Below, piece after piece: positions 1 through 7,447 of a stretch of DNA of 26,505 bases. The stretch is from an uncultured Eggerthellaceae bacterium. Its GTDB lineage: Bacteria; Actinomycetota; Coriobacteriia; Coriobacteriales; Eggerthellaceae. Location of the stretch: positions 1 through 26,505 of the forward strand of contig CAMOLA010000032.1 in assembly GCA_946618265.1 (NCBI GenBank). The letters are read 5' to 3'. Both the position numbers and the translations under genes were made by a program. Under the pieces are notes generated by a model, which saw only the letters and a program-made list of their open reading frames with translations, was not told the origin of the DNA and searched no databases. How positions within the stretch are numbered: position 1 is the first letter of the stretch; every line of letters begins with the position of its first letter.

Positions 1-28
1 ACGACTAAAACCCGACACGCGGAAAACG

Positions 29-55
29 GACCGAAAGGGAGACTCCCTTTCGGTC
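29..55 (-). terminator. Perfect 13-bp palindrome, probable terminator of the lysozyme gene
   Basis: Arms GACCGAAAGGGAG and CTCCCTTTCGGTC flank a single central A. The hairpin lies 15 bases past the stop of the GH25 gene and is followed, on the minus strand, by a short T-rich stretch (CCGTTTTCC), which fits a weak rho-independent terminator. The same outer arms recur at 23548-23601 with an extra palindrome in the centre, so this may be a dispersed repeat used as a terminator. Confidence 0.6.
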
Positions 56-70
56 TGCCCCAAACGTCCT

Positions 71-1792
71 TTACGACTTCGCGGCGAGCTTGGCCCAATC
101 GCCCGCAGTGCCATAGAACTTGTTCAGGTCAAGGTTCCCGCTGTAGCCAGACAACCGTCCCGAGCTGGTGTACTGGAAAATCGCAGGACCAGACCACGCG
201 CCATAGCCGTTGCCGTCAGTCCAGGGCTTTGCAAGGTAGCCGGTCTTGTTGTAATTGGGGTACTGCGCCACCCAAAGCTTGTAATTTTTCGCCACGCTCG
301 ACCAGTTGTAATTGCTCGTGACCGACTTGCTCATGTAGATGAGCGGCCTCACGCCCGTTTTCGCGTACACGCGATCGAGGAATTTCTTCGCCCAACTCGG
401 CCCCATGAGAAGAGCGCCCGACTCCCAATCCAACACCAATACGGCCTTGCCAACATAAGGGCCAACGGCCTTGACGAAATAATCGGCTTCCGCAGTAGCG
501 CTGCCGGCACAGCTGGCCTCGCGCGCAAAGTGGTAGAAGCCGATGAGCTTGCCCGCCTTCAGGGCAGCATCGGCATGCAGCCGATAATACGGGTTCGTAT
601 AGCCCGTCCCGCCCGTTGCCTTCACGATGACGAAATCGGACGGAACGTTTGCGACATTGATGCCAGCCTGCCAGCTCGAGATATCGATGCCATCGAGCTC
701 GCTACCTTTCCGCTGCGCGACCGTCGGGGCGTATGTCGAGCCAGGCGCTGCGCCCCCCTTCGCGACAAGCCGCACTTGCACGCCAGCAACGGGCAGCTTG
801 TAGCCATTTGCTCCTGCCGTTGCGCCGTTCTTGGCCCATCCGAGCCATTTGTAACCGGGAATATACGTCCGATAATAAACATCGTAAGCAGAAGCCATCT
901 CGCCAGTCAGCCTGATTTGAATGGCCTCGATGCGCTTCGTCGATTTACCGACAGAAGCGCCATTCGATTTCCAGCCCTGATTCCATTTCGTGCCCTTGAT
1001 GTAAGCGCGGTACTGAACTCCGCCGGACGAGGCGCCTGCATCGACCTTGACGGCAAGGCGATCGACAACGGTTTTCTTGCTTGCCTTGCCAGCTGTCGCA
1101 CCGTTTCCCTTCCACGTCTGCCAGCCAGTTTTGGCAAGCCGCGTCTCATACCGCACGCCAACGGCATTCGAAGCCCTTCCAGCAGCATCCTCCGTTTTGG
1201 GAGACAGCTTCACCTGAACGCCGCTCGCATAGACGCCTTTTTTCGAAGAACCGGCTTTGGAGCCGTTCTTCGCCCACGGTTGCCAGCCCTTGCCCTTGAT
1301 GTAGACGCGATACAGCACGTCATAATGCTGCGCCACATCGCCGTCAAGCCACACCTTGACGGCCTGCACGCCTTTCTTGATGATGCCGGAGCTAGCGCCG
1401 TTCTTGGCGGTTTTCTTCCAGCCCTTGCCACGCGCGTACACGCGGTAATTGACGTTGCCAGAAATCCCCTTGCCGCCCGTGAGCGAAACCCTCAGGCCAC
1501 GAAGCGCCTTCTTGCTCTTGGTACCGGCAGTCTTGCCAGCTGCAACGGCCTTCTTCCAACCACTGCCCTTGACGTTAGCCCGCGCCGAAACGCTCACGCC
1601 CGACACGACGGGCTCGGCTGCGGCTATCGCGCTATCAGATTCGGCGGTCTGCGCAACAACCAAGCTCTTGCCCGTATCAGCCAACTGCGCGGCGACCGCC
1701 CGCGCCGGACTCATGACGCAAAGCGCGGCTGCTAAGAAAATGGCAAACGCAAGAGTAACGTTAAACGCGCGCCTCAATACGCCTGTATTCAT
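71..1792 (-). CDS. Secreted GH25 lysozyme (muramidase) with six ChW repeats
   Basis: 573 aa. A signal peptide covers about residues 1-35 (hydrophobic core TLAFAIFLAAALCVM). Six ChW repeats (GW..W.KNG..AG pattern) follow at about 66-105, 112-150, 156-195, 209-249, 256-295 and 302-343. The C-terminal catalytic domain, about 365-562, is glycosyl hydrolase family 25, which cleaves N-acetylmuramyl-beta-1,4-N-acetylglucosamine bonds of peptidoglycan. Expected acidic residues are visible in DGIDISSW (Asp370), VLDWES (Asp455, Glu457) and NLDLN (Asp555). The start ATG at 1792 is preceded by GGAGAAGG. ChW repeats are thought to bind cell surfaces or ligands, so this is likely an exported, wall-attached hydrolase for self-remodelling or for attacking competitors. 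It stands alone, with no holin or phage genes nearby, so it is not an obvious prophage endolysin. Confidence 0.9.
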   Translation of the reverse strand: MNTGVLRRAFNVTLAFAIFLAAALCVMSPARAVAAQLADTGKSLVVAQTAESDSAIAAAEPVVSGVSVSARANVKGSGWKKAVAAGKTAGTKSKKALRGLRVSLTGGKGISGNVNYRVYARGKGWKKTAKNGASSGIIKKGVQAVKVWLDGDVAQHYDVLYRVYIKGKGWQPWAKNGSKAGSSKKGVYASGVQVKLSPKTEDAAGRASNAVGVRYETRLAKTGWQTWKGNGATAGKASKKTVVDRLAVKVDAGASSGGVQYRAYIKGTKWNQGWKSNGASVGKSTKRIEAIQIRLTGEMASAYDVYYRTYIPGYKWLGWAKNGATAGANGYKLPVAGVQVRLVAKGGAAPGSTYAPTVAQRKGSELDGIDISSWQAGINVANVPSDFVIVKATGGTGYTNPYYRLHADAALKAGKLIGFYHFAREASCAGSATAEADYFVKAVGPYVGKAVLVLDWESGALLMGPSWAKKFLDRVYAKTGVRPLIYMSKSVTSNYNWSSVAKNYKLWVAQYPNYNKTGYLAKPWTDGNGYGAWSGPAIFQYTSSGRLSGYSGNLDLNKFYGTAGDWAKLAAKS

Positions 1793-2144
1793 GAAATAAC
1801 GTCCTTCTCCGTTTAAACTGCAAGTGGCACTATGGTAGCATACGCGGCGATAATACGCGTTCTACCTGGCATTCTGCCTCGCTACACGCTGCATTTGCGC
1901 CCACGGCCACCAGCACCACATATCGTGCACCGACCAAAACCCCTTGCCTACGTTTTGTGGCAAACGGCCCGAAACGGCCCGTATGGCCCCGTCGCTTCGT
2001 TACCTCAACTCCAAAATCGCTCCACATCTGGAGGACGACGAGATGGAGGATGTCGCCTACTTCGCGGAGATTCTTAAGCGCTTGATCCGTTAACGCTCAC
2101 GCCAAATCGGAGCATTCTGAGATAACCTCAGGGCCCCTCCCACC
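1793..2144. other. Intergenic stretch between lysozyme and ABC-F genes
   Basis: About 350 bases hold the 5' leader of the lysozyme gene (GGAGAAGG upstream of its ATG) and a possible small plus-strand reading frame at 1983-2093. No strong -35/-10 pair, tRNA or clear terminator was seen. Confidence 0.5.
1983..2093 (+). CDS. Possible 36-aa small protein or gene remnant
   Basis: The frame runs ATG to TAA and ends in a plausible amphipathic helix (EDVAYFAEILKRLIR) after an acidic stretch, which looks more protein-like than the other frames here. The frame is also open upstream of the ATG without any credible start. No Shine-Dalgarno sequence precedes the ATG. I do not recognise a family. It may be the 3' end of a decayed gene or a chance frame. 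Confidence 0.2.
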   Translation: MAPSLRYLNSKIAPHLEDDEMEDVAYFAEILKRLIR

Positions 2145-3983
2145 TTAGCTTTCGAGCGCTTCGGTGGTTTCGAGCCAGGTGAGCTCCAGCTCTTCGAGCT
2201 GGGATCGGAAATCGTCGATTTCGGCTTGGATTTCGCCAAGGGCTTGGAAATCAGTTGGGTCCGCGGCGTGCAGCCGCGCTTCGGCATCGGCGATTTTCTT
2301 CTGCATCGTATCCATCTTGCGCTCGGTCGAGTGCAGCGTCTTCTTGAGCGCCCGCAGCTCGGCGTTCGATAAGGCGCTCTGCTTGCCGCCAGCGTCACGA
2401 ACGCCTGCGCCGGTTTTCGGCACGACAGATGCGGTCGGGGAAGTTGCAGAGCCGCGATCGTCGTTCACGATTTGAAGGTACTCGTCGATACCGCCGGGGA
2501 GATGGCGGAGACGGCCGTCTATCAGGGCGTACTGGTTGTCGGTGACGCGCTCCATGAGATAGCGGTCGTGCGTGATGAGGATGAGCGTGCCGGGCCAACC
2601 GTCCAGCATGTCCTCGACGGCCGCCAGCATGTCGACGTCCAGGTCGTTGCCCGGCTCGTCCAGAATGAGCACGTTGGGCTCCTCGAGCAGGATGAGCATG
2701 AGCGCCAGCCGGCGTTTCTGACCACCCGAAAGGTCGCAGACCGGCTCGTTCATGTCAGCGTTGCTGAAGCCGAGCCGTTCAAGCAGCTGCTTGGGAGTTT
2801 GATCGCGCCCATCGAGCATGATGGCATGGCCAAAGCGCCCGACAACTTGCCGCACGCGGTCGTCGCCAGCCGCCACCAACTCGTCTAAATGCTGTGACAA
2901 GACGGCGAGTTTCACGGTCTTGCCCACTTTCACGTAGCCCTTCGTGGGACGGAGCTTGCGCTGAATGACGTTGATCAGAGTGGTTTTGCCCGCGCCGTTC
3001 GCGCCGACGATGCCGATGCGATCGCCTGGGCCGATGAGCCATTCGACATCGCGCAGAACCCAGCCATCGTCGGTCGCGCTTGCATCGGCCCCGTCGTAGC
3101 GCACCGATACGTTTTTCACGTCGACGACCTGTTTGCCCAGGCGGGTAATGGCCATGCGCTTGAGTTCGAGCTCGTTGCGCAGCGGCGGCACGTCCGCGAT
3201 GAGCTCCTGCGCCGCCTTGATGCGGAACTTCTGCTTGGTCGAGCGCGCCTGCGCCCCGCGCGAGAGCCAGGCGAGCTCGCGGCGGAGCTTGTTCTGACGG
3301 CGCTCTTCGGTGACACGCGCCACGCGATCGCGCTCGACGCGCTGCATGATGTAGGCCGAGAACCCGCCTTCGAACGGCTCGATGCGCTGGTCATGCACTT
3401 CCCACATGCTCGAGCACACCTCGTCGAGGAACCAGCGGTCATGCGTGACCACGAGCAGCGCTCCCTGGCCGTCGCGCCAACGGGTTTTCAGGTGGTTGGC
3501 AAGCCAGTTGATGGCGCGCACGTCCAGATGGTTTGTTGGCTCGTCGAGCATCACGACGTCGTATTCGCCCACGAGCAGCCGCGCGAGATCGACCCGCCTC
3601 CGCTGCCCACCGGAAAGCGTGCCAATGGTCGCGTCCCATGGGATGTCACCTGCGATACCCGCGATAATCGCGCGGATACGCGCATCGCCCGCCCACTCGT
3701 ATTCGGGACGGTCGCCTACGATCGAATCGCCCACCGTAGCGGCATCGGATAGCGCGTCGCGCTGGCCGAGCAGTCCGACCGTCACGCCATTCGTGCGAAT
3801 GACGCGTCCGCGATCAGGTTCTATTTCGCCCGCCAACATGCCGATGAGCGTTGATTTACCGTCGCCGTTGCGACCGACGATGCCGATGCGATCGCCGTCG
3901 TCAACGCCGAGGGATAATTCGTCAAATACCGTTTTGGACGGGAAATCGATGCCCGCCTTTTCGCAACCAAGTAAAAAAGCCAT
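2145..3983 (-). CDS. ABC-F family ATPase, Uup-like
   Basis: 612 aa with two ATPase domains and no membrane segments. Domain 1 has Walker A GRNGDGKS (37-44), signature LSGGQ (123-127) and Walker B/D-loop LDEPTNHLD (146-154). Domain 2 has GANGAGKT (327-334), LSGGQ (418-422) and LDEPGNDLD (441-449). A charged linker lies at about 212-270, and a C-terminal coiled coil at about 538-608 follows a Ser/Thr/Gly-rich hinge. The second D-loop (NDLD rather than NHLD) plus the C-terminal coiled coil resembles Uup rather than EttA. ABC-F proteins act on ribosomes or nucleic acids, not in transport. A resistance role cannot be excluded but nothing specific supports one. No Shine-Dalgarno is visible, and a TACAAT -10 lies so close to the ATG that the message may be nearly leaderless. 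Confidence 0.9.
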   Translation of the reverse strand: MAFLLGCEKAGIDFPSKTVFDELSLGVDDGDRIGIVGRNGDGKSTLIGMLAGEIEPDRGRVIRTNGVTVGLLGQRDALSDAATVGDSIVGDRPEYEWAGDARIRAIIAGIAGDIPWDATIGTLSGGQRRRVDLARLLVGEYDVVMLDEPTNHLDVRAINWLANHLKTRWRDGQGALLVVTHDRWFLDEVCSSMWEVHDQRIEPFEGGFSAYIMQRVERDRVARVTEERRQNKLRRELAWLSRGAQARSTKQKFRIKAAQELIADVPPLRNELELKRMAITRLGKQVVDVKNVSVRYDGADASATDDGWVLRDVEWLIGPGDRIGIVGANGAGKTTLINVIQRKLRPTKGYVKVGKTVKLAVLSQHLDELVAAGDDRVRQVVGRFGHAIMLDGRDQTPKQLLERLGFSNADMNEPVCDLSGGQKRRLALMLILLEEPNVLILDEPGNDLDVDMLAAVEDMLDGWPGTLILITHDRYLMERVTDNQYALIDGRLRHLPGGIDEYLQIVNDDRGSATSPTASVVPKTGAGVRDAGGKQSALSNAELRALKKTLHSTERKMDTMQKKIADAEARLHAADPTDFQALGEIQAEIDDFRSQLEELELTWLETTEALES

Positions 3984-3991
3984 AATGCAGC

Positions 3992-3997
3992 ATTGTA
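3992..3997 (-). promoter_or_regulatory. Candidate -10 box giving a near-leaderless ABC-F message
   Basis: TACAAT on the minus strand ends nine bases before the ATG at 3983, so transcription would start about two bases upstream of the start codon. No good -35 is seen at the usual distance. Inference from position only. Confidence 0.35.
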
Positions 3998-4010
3998 CGC
4001 GAAGGCGACG

Positions 4011-4136
4011 GGGACGTAGGATGTTGTCTTCTTGAAGACAACGAGGCCGTAGGATGCTACCCTTCTACGGCCTCGTCATATTTTTAGTTTTGCGAAAGAG
4101 CCGAGCGGACGATGGGACGTAGGATGCTGCCTTCTT
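4011..4136. repeat. Three short CGTAGGATG repeats with two hairpins
   Basis: A 23-base unit starting GGGACGTAGGATG occurs at 4011-4033 and 4114-4136 with two differences, and a third related copy (CGTAGGATGCTACCCTTCT) starts at 4048. Between them lie a perfect 9-bp hairpin, GTTGTCTTC-TT-GAAGACAAC at 4023-4042, and the hairpin listed separately at 4041-4076. No coding potential is evident. The function is unknown. Confidence 0.6.
4041..4085 (+). terminator. Hairpin with T-run, plus-strand orientation
   Basis: Arms ACGAGGCCGTAG (4041-4052) and CTACGGCCTCGT (4065-4076) are followed by CATATTTTT on the plus strand, the layout of a rho-independent terminator. Both flanking genes are on the minus strand, so it faces the unexpected way. 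It might end an unannotated plus-strand RNA, or simply act as a stem in the ldh-type transcript. Confidence 0.5.
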
Positions 4137-4203
4137 AGAGCGCCGTCGTGGCACCGTTAGGCCAACGACAGGAACAACCCTCCGTTCCGTTATGTCCGTT
4201 GTT

Positions 4204-5316
4204 CTATTGCTCGAAGGGGAAACGGTAATCCAGCCCCAACTTGTCGCGCAGCTCGACGAACTCCTTCTGGACCGACTCGCTCACGGGCACGCCCTTGTCC
4301 TTGCGGTCGAGCCAGGCGAGGTACTCCTTCTCACCCGCCGTGTAGATGCGGTCATGGCCAGGCGCCTTCTTGGAAGCGCGCAGTTCGCGGCAGATATCGC
4401 CCGCAATCTTGGCAAACTCGTCGCGCCCGATGAACGCTTCGGGGTCGACCACGAAGAAGAAATGCCCCAGGTGATACATTTGCGGAGAGCCGTCGGGCGC
4501 CACGCCGGTCAACGCCTTCATGAACTGGCCGCCCGCAAGCGCCGCCGAGAGAATCTCGACGACCGCCGCATAGCCATAGCCCTTGTAGCCGCACATCTCG
4601 TCGCCCGGCCCTCCACCCAGAGGCGCAAGCGCCGCTGTGCCGTCGACGAGCATTTTGAGGATTTCCTCGGAATCAGTTACTTCGGCACCATCCTGGGCCA
4701 CAACCATGCCGGCCGGCGTCGGCTTGCCGCTGCGAGCCCAGTACTCGATCTTGCCGCGCTGCACGATGGACGTGGCGCAGTCGATGCAGAACGGGAATTC
4801 CTCGTCGGTAGGCAAGGCGATGGTCAACGGATTGGTGCCCATCATGTTCTCGACGCCGAACGTCGGCGAGATGGACGGCCGCGCATTCGTGCCCGTAATG
4901 CCGATCATGCCAAGCTTGCTGGCCATCGTGGCCCAATAGCCCGCGATGCCGTAATGCGTGGAATTGCGAATGGCACCGCCAGCCATGCCGTACGTCTGGG
5001 CCTTTTCGAGCAGCATGTCCATGACGCGCTTGCTTGCCACCATGCCCATGCCGTCGTGCGCATCGGCGACCACGGTGGTAGGCGTCTCTTTCACGATTTC
5101 GAGATCGGTTGTCGGCAACAACGTGCCGCGCTCGATGCGGTCGATGTAAATGGGCTTGAACCGGTTGCACCCATGGCTCTCAATTCCGCGCCGATCGGAC
5201 TCGACCAGAACGTCGGCACAAATCTCAGCATCACCACGTGGTACGCCATACGCCTCGAAGACGTCGACCATGAACGACGTCACCATATCCCACGGCAGGT
5301 AAGGGCGAGTTTCCAT
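4204..5316 (-). CDS. Ldh family oxidoreductase (malate/L-lactate/ureidoglycolate dehydrogenase type)
   Basis: 370 aa, the normal length for the LDH2/MDH2 family of NAD(P)-dependent dehydrogenases that oxidise 2-hydroxy acids. Typical elements are the N-terminal helix region with ESDRRGIESHGCNRF (about 44-58), the NSTHYGIAGYW segment (about 118-128), the GTNARPSISP and GTNPLTIALP motifs (about 141-170), and the C-terminal GYKGYGYAAVVEILSAALAGG segment, here given only as position about 243-263. The substrate cannot be decided; malate, lactate, ureidoglycolate and 2,3-diketogulonate enzymes share this fold. The protein should be cytoplasmic. The start ATG has GAGGAG six bases upstream. The gene appears to be transcribed alone, with no pathway partner adjacent. 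Confidence 0.87.
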   Translation of the reverse strand: METRPYLPWDMVTSFMVDVFEAYGVPRGDAEICADVLVESDRRGIESHGCNRFKPIYIDRIERGTLLPTTDLEIVKETPTTVVADAHDGMGMVASKRVMDMLLEKAQTYGMAGGAIRNSTHYGIAGYWATMASKLGMIGITGTNARPSISPTFGVENMMGTNPLTIALPTDEEFPFCIDCATSIVQRGKIEYWARSGKPTPAGMVVAQDGAEVTDSEEILKMLVDGTAALAPLGGGPGDEMCGYKGYGYAAVVEILSAALAGGQFMKALTGVAPDGSPQMYHLGHFFFVVDPEAFIGRDEFAKIAGDICRELRASKKAPGHDRIYTAGEKEYLAWLDRKDKGVPVSESVQKEFVELRDKLGLDYRFPFEQ

Positions 5317-5638
5317 TGTCTTCTCCTCTTTTCACAACGTGCTCCGTAGATGCACATTTTGCCGATCGAGCACTCGGATTCCTCCAAGCGGCCCTCGGTG
5401 CTCATTGCCCGACGACCTATCTCGCACGATTATACTATGTGGAAAATCCCTTGCCCCCCCTTGCCGCCCGCATTCCGCCAGACGGCGCTGAATGAAATCA
5501 TTGCCTGGTTAGCATCTGCGCGCTGCCGGTGCTTTTGCACAGATGGTGCTCCGAAAAAAGAACCGTCACCAGATGCCCCTCGCCGTTTTCGCCCCCACAA
5601 GCGCTGCATTCCAAAGCAAGCCGGCAATTTGGCTTCCG
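5317..5638. other. Intergenic stretch upstream of the Ldh-family gene
   Basis: This 322-base gap holds the Ldh gene's ribosome binding site and a perfect minus-strand TATAAT at 5429-5434, which would give a leader of about 105 bases. No matching -35 is seen. A C-run sits at about 5454-5460. No terminator with a T-run was found directly after the EcfT-like gene, and no credible gene was seen. Confidence 0.45.
5429..5434 (-). promoter_or_regulatory. Candidate -10 box for the Ldh-family gene
   Basis: TATAAT on the minus strand about 115 bases before the start codon. The -35 region is G-rich and does not match the consensus, so the call rests on the -10 alone. Confidence 0.35.
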
Positions 5639-6427
5639 CTACCCCAAGATGAGAATCGCCGCGCAAAGCGCCACCACGCACACAAGGGCAAGCACGTCGG
5701 CGGCACCGACATGCGACGCGTGCAACGACGTAGATTTCACCCCGCACGAGAAGCTGCGCGCAACGAACGCCTCGGCAAGCGCGTCGGCACGCCGATACGA
5801 GCTGCGCAGAAGCGGAGCGAACAAGCGCATATAAGCGGAAAGGCGCTCGCGAACGCCGCCTCCAAAGGTTGCGCAGCGTGCCTCTTGCGCATTTCTGAGC
5901 TGACGGAACTCGCCCACGAGCACGGGCACGAACCGAAATGCAATCGAAAGCGACAACATGAACGCTTCGGTGCGTGCGCCCATTGCTCGAAACGGCGCAA
6001 GCAACCAACGCAGCGCGCGCAAAAGCTCTTCGGTCGAGGTAATGCGCATGAACGCGACGCTTGCGAGCATGATGGAAAAGAGAACGACGATCATGCGCGC
6101 CGATTCCGCAAGCGCGCCCGATGTGATTGCCACGGAACCAACCTGCGCAAGCACATCGCCCTGCTGGAGATAGAGCACCTGCATGACCACGGTGATAACC
6201 AGTATGGGCCAAAACGGGCGCAGCACGCGCGCGTCCTCACGCGGGCGCATGCGGACCGCCACCGCAAGCAAAATCGCCGCACCGGCGCACATGCCAACTG
6301 CGAACGCGCCATGGGCGTGAAGCACCGCAACGACGAAAAACGCCAGACAGGCCAATTTCACGCGGGCATCGAGCGTCGCAAGCTTTGCGGGCAAGCCCCC
6401 ACTTCGACCGCCACGCGTGCCCGTCAT
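5639..6427 (-). CDS. EcfT/CbiQ-like energy-coupling factor transmembrane protein
   Basis: 262 aa from the chosen ATG. The start at 6427 overlaps the stop of the upstream Gx gene as ATGA, indicating translational coupling; a longer frame to 6493 would overlap that gene without a ribosome site. Hydrophobic N-terminal segments (KLACLAFFVVAVLHAHGAF and later) are followed by a cytoplasmic coupling region and a final helix (VLALVCVVALCAAILILG). The ALAEAFVARSF segment resembles the Ala-Arg coupling motif by which EcfT touches ECF ATPases. EcfT proteins link an S-component to EcfA ATPases to import vitamins or metals. No EcfA gene is in this window. Being last in a flavoprotein operon, it may help supply flavin or another cofactor, but this is inference. 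Confidence 0.8.
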   Translation of the reverse strand: MTGTRGGRSGGLPAKLATLDARVKLACLAFFVVAVLHAHGAFAVGMCAGAAILLAVAVRMRPREDARVLRPFWPILVITVVMQVLYLQQGDVLAQVGSVAITSGALAESARMIVVLFSIMLASVAFMRITSTEELLRALRWLLAPFRAMGARTEAFMLSLSIAFRFVPVLVGEFRQLRNAQEARCATFGGGVRERLSAYMRLFAPLLRSSYRRADALAEAFVARSFSCGVKSTSLHASHVGAADVLALVCVVALCAAILILG

Positions 6428-6972
6428 CGGCCTTCCTCCAAGCAGTCGAGCGCGTAACGCGTAGCAGCACCGCTGAGTGCCCCTGTTACACATGCGGCGA
6501 TGACCAGCAATGGCAAGCTTGCCAACACGGTCGGCGTGCCCAGGATGACGCTCGCCACCCCCAGCTGGCCCACGTTGTGCAGCACGGCACCCACGATGGC
6601 CACGAGCACGACCGACAAGCCGCGTACGCGCGACAACGCCGCCATAGACGCGAACGCGAGCAGCGTGCCCCCGAGCGAATACAGCATCATCACCGGATTG
6701 CCGAATAGAAAGCCCGCCGCCAGCACCTTGATGAGCGCCACGAGCGCTGCGCTCTTGACGTCGACGGTCACGAGCGCCACCAGAACAACGATATTGGCGA
6801 GCCCCAGCTTTATGCCGGGAACCGGCACGGGCAGCGGAATGAACGTCTCGACATAGCTAAACACGAGCGCGAGCGCGGCCAATACGCCGACGCGAGCCCA
6901 CATGCGCGCCTCTTCGACCGTCATGGGGCGGCTCGATCCAATTGCACGCCGATTGCTAGCGGGCGACGGCAT
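6424..6972 (-). CDS. Gx transporter family membrane protein (Hpre_diP_synt_I type)
   Basis: 182 aa from the ATG at 6972, chosen because AGGGGG lies six bases upstream; other in-frame starts lie at 7008, 6990 and 6924. About five hydrophobic helices follow, with the family-like segment VPGIKLGLANIVVLVAL near residue 50 and a Gly-rich LGGTLLAFASMAALSRV region. The family was first labelled heptaprenyl diphosphate synthase component I but behaves like a small membrane S-component or carrier. It overlaps the end of the NusG-II gene by 17 bases and is coupled to the EcfT-like gene, so the two probably form one membrane complex. Gx, NusG-II, ApbE and FMN-binding genes are known to co-occur in Gram-positive bacteria. 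The substrate is unknown. Confidence 0.82.
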   Translation of the reverse strand: MPSPASNRRAIGSSRPMTVEEARMWARVGVLAALALVFSYVETFIPLPVPVPGIKLGLANIVVLVALVTVDVKSAALVALIKVLAAGFLFGNPVMMLYSLGGTLLAFASMAALSRVRGLSVVLVAIVGAVLHNVGQLGVASVILGTPTVLASLPLLVIAACVTGALSGAATRYALDCLEEGR

Positions 6973-7384
6973 CAAAATCCCCCTGCCCATCGCCTCCTGC
7001 AGCCGCATCCACGTTCATCGAGGACGATCCATCCTCCCCATCGGCCAACACTTCGATCCACAGCTTATGGGGAAGGCAGATGATCTGCTTGCCAGGTGCG
7101 CTCACCTTGCCCTGGTGCACGCAGTCCTGGTTATCGCAATCGGCCTCGCGCACGTACACGGCCCCGTCCTCCACGACCACGACGTTCGTGCCGAAGCTCG
7201 TCGTAACCGCACGTTCCTGATCTTCGGAAAGCGAAAGCTCGAGCACACCACCGTCGCCATCGTGGACAACCGCCCGCATCGCCGCATTCCCATCGCTCAG
7301 TTGCATTGATGCATACAGCGCGATCGCCGCGACGAGCACCAGGCCCACGATGACGCCCACCACGATGTTCGCCTTGCTCTTCAT
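6956..7384 (-). CDS. NusG domain II-containing membrane-anchored protein
   Basis: 142 aa from the ATG at 7384, preceded by GGGGGA; a GTG twelve bases upstream is an alternative. One N-terminal membrane helix (NIVVGVIVGLVLVAAIALYA) is followed by an extracytoplasmic domain. The family signature is clear near the C-terminus: CDNQDCVHQGKVSAPGKQ, then IICLPHKLWIEVL. This small domain resembles the second domain of NusG but is not a transcription factor. It typically sits beside ApbE, Gx and FMN-binding genes, suggesting a part in extracytoplasmic redox or cofactor handling. The three cysteines might bind metal or form a disulfide. It is separated from apbE by a 37-base palindrome. Confidence 0.85.
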   Translation of the reverse strand: MKSKANIVVGVIVGLVLVAAIALYASMQLSDGNAAMRAVVHDGDGGVLELSLSEDQERAVTTSFGTNVVVVEDGAVYVREADCDNQDCVHQGKVSAPGKQIICLPHKLWIEVLADGEDGSSSMNVDAAAGGDGQGDFDAVAR

Positions 7385-7410
7385 ACTTTCCCCCACATCC
7401 TCTAGTCCGA

Positions 7411-7447
7411 AAATGTGACAAAGGGGTCAGACCCCTTTGTCACATTT
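7411..7447. repeat. Perfect 37-base palindrome, copy 1 of a dispersed family
   Basis: Two 18-base arms, AAATGTGACAAAGGGGTC and its exact complement, flank one central A. It lies between apbE and the NusG-II gene and provides two bases of the apbE stop codon. Related copies are at 12634-12666 and 12759-12791. The layout resembles REP-type elements spread by Y1 (RAYT) transposases, which is an inference; no such transposase is in the window. No T-run follows, so it is not a standard terminator. Confidence 0.85.

Noticed and set aside
530..1735. 401-codon plus-strand frame opposite the lysozyme gene
   Set aside because: Antisense of a clear ChW/GH25 protein, with no recognisable domain or start signal.
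71..1792. Prophage endolysin
   Set aside because: No holin, tail, integrase or other phage genes are nearby, and the protein has its own signal peptide.
4192..5349. Long plus-strand frame of 385 codons opposite the Ldh-family gene
   Set aside because: It is an antisense shadow: rich in Arg, His and Ala, with no family features, while the minus strand encodes a full dehydrogenase.
7385..7445. FMN riboswitch in the redox operon
   Set aside because: The spaces between genes are short and filled by palindromes; no conserved FMN aptamer segments were seen.
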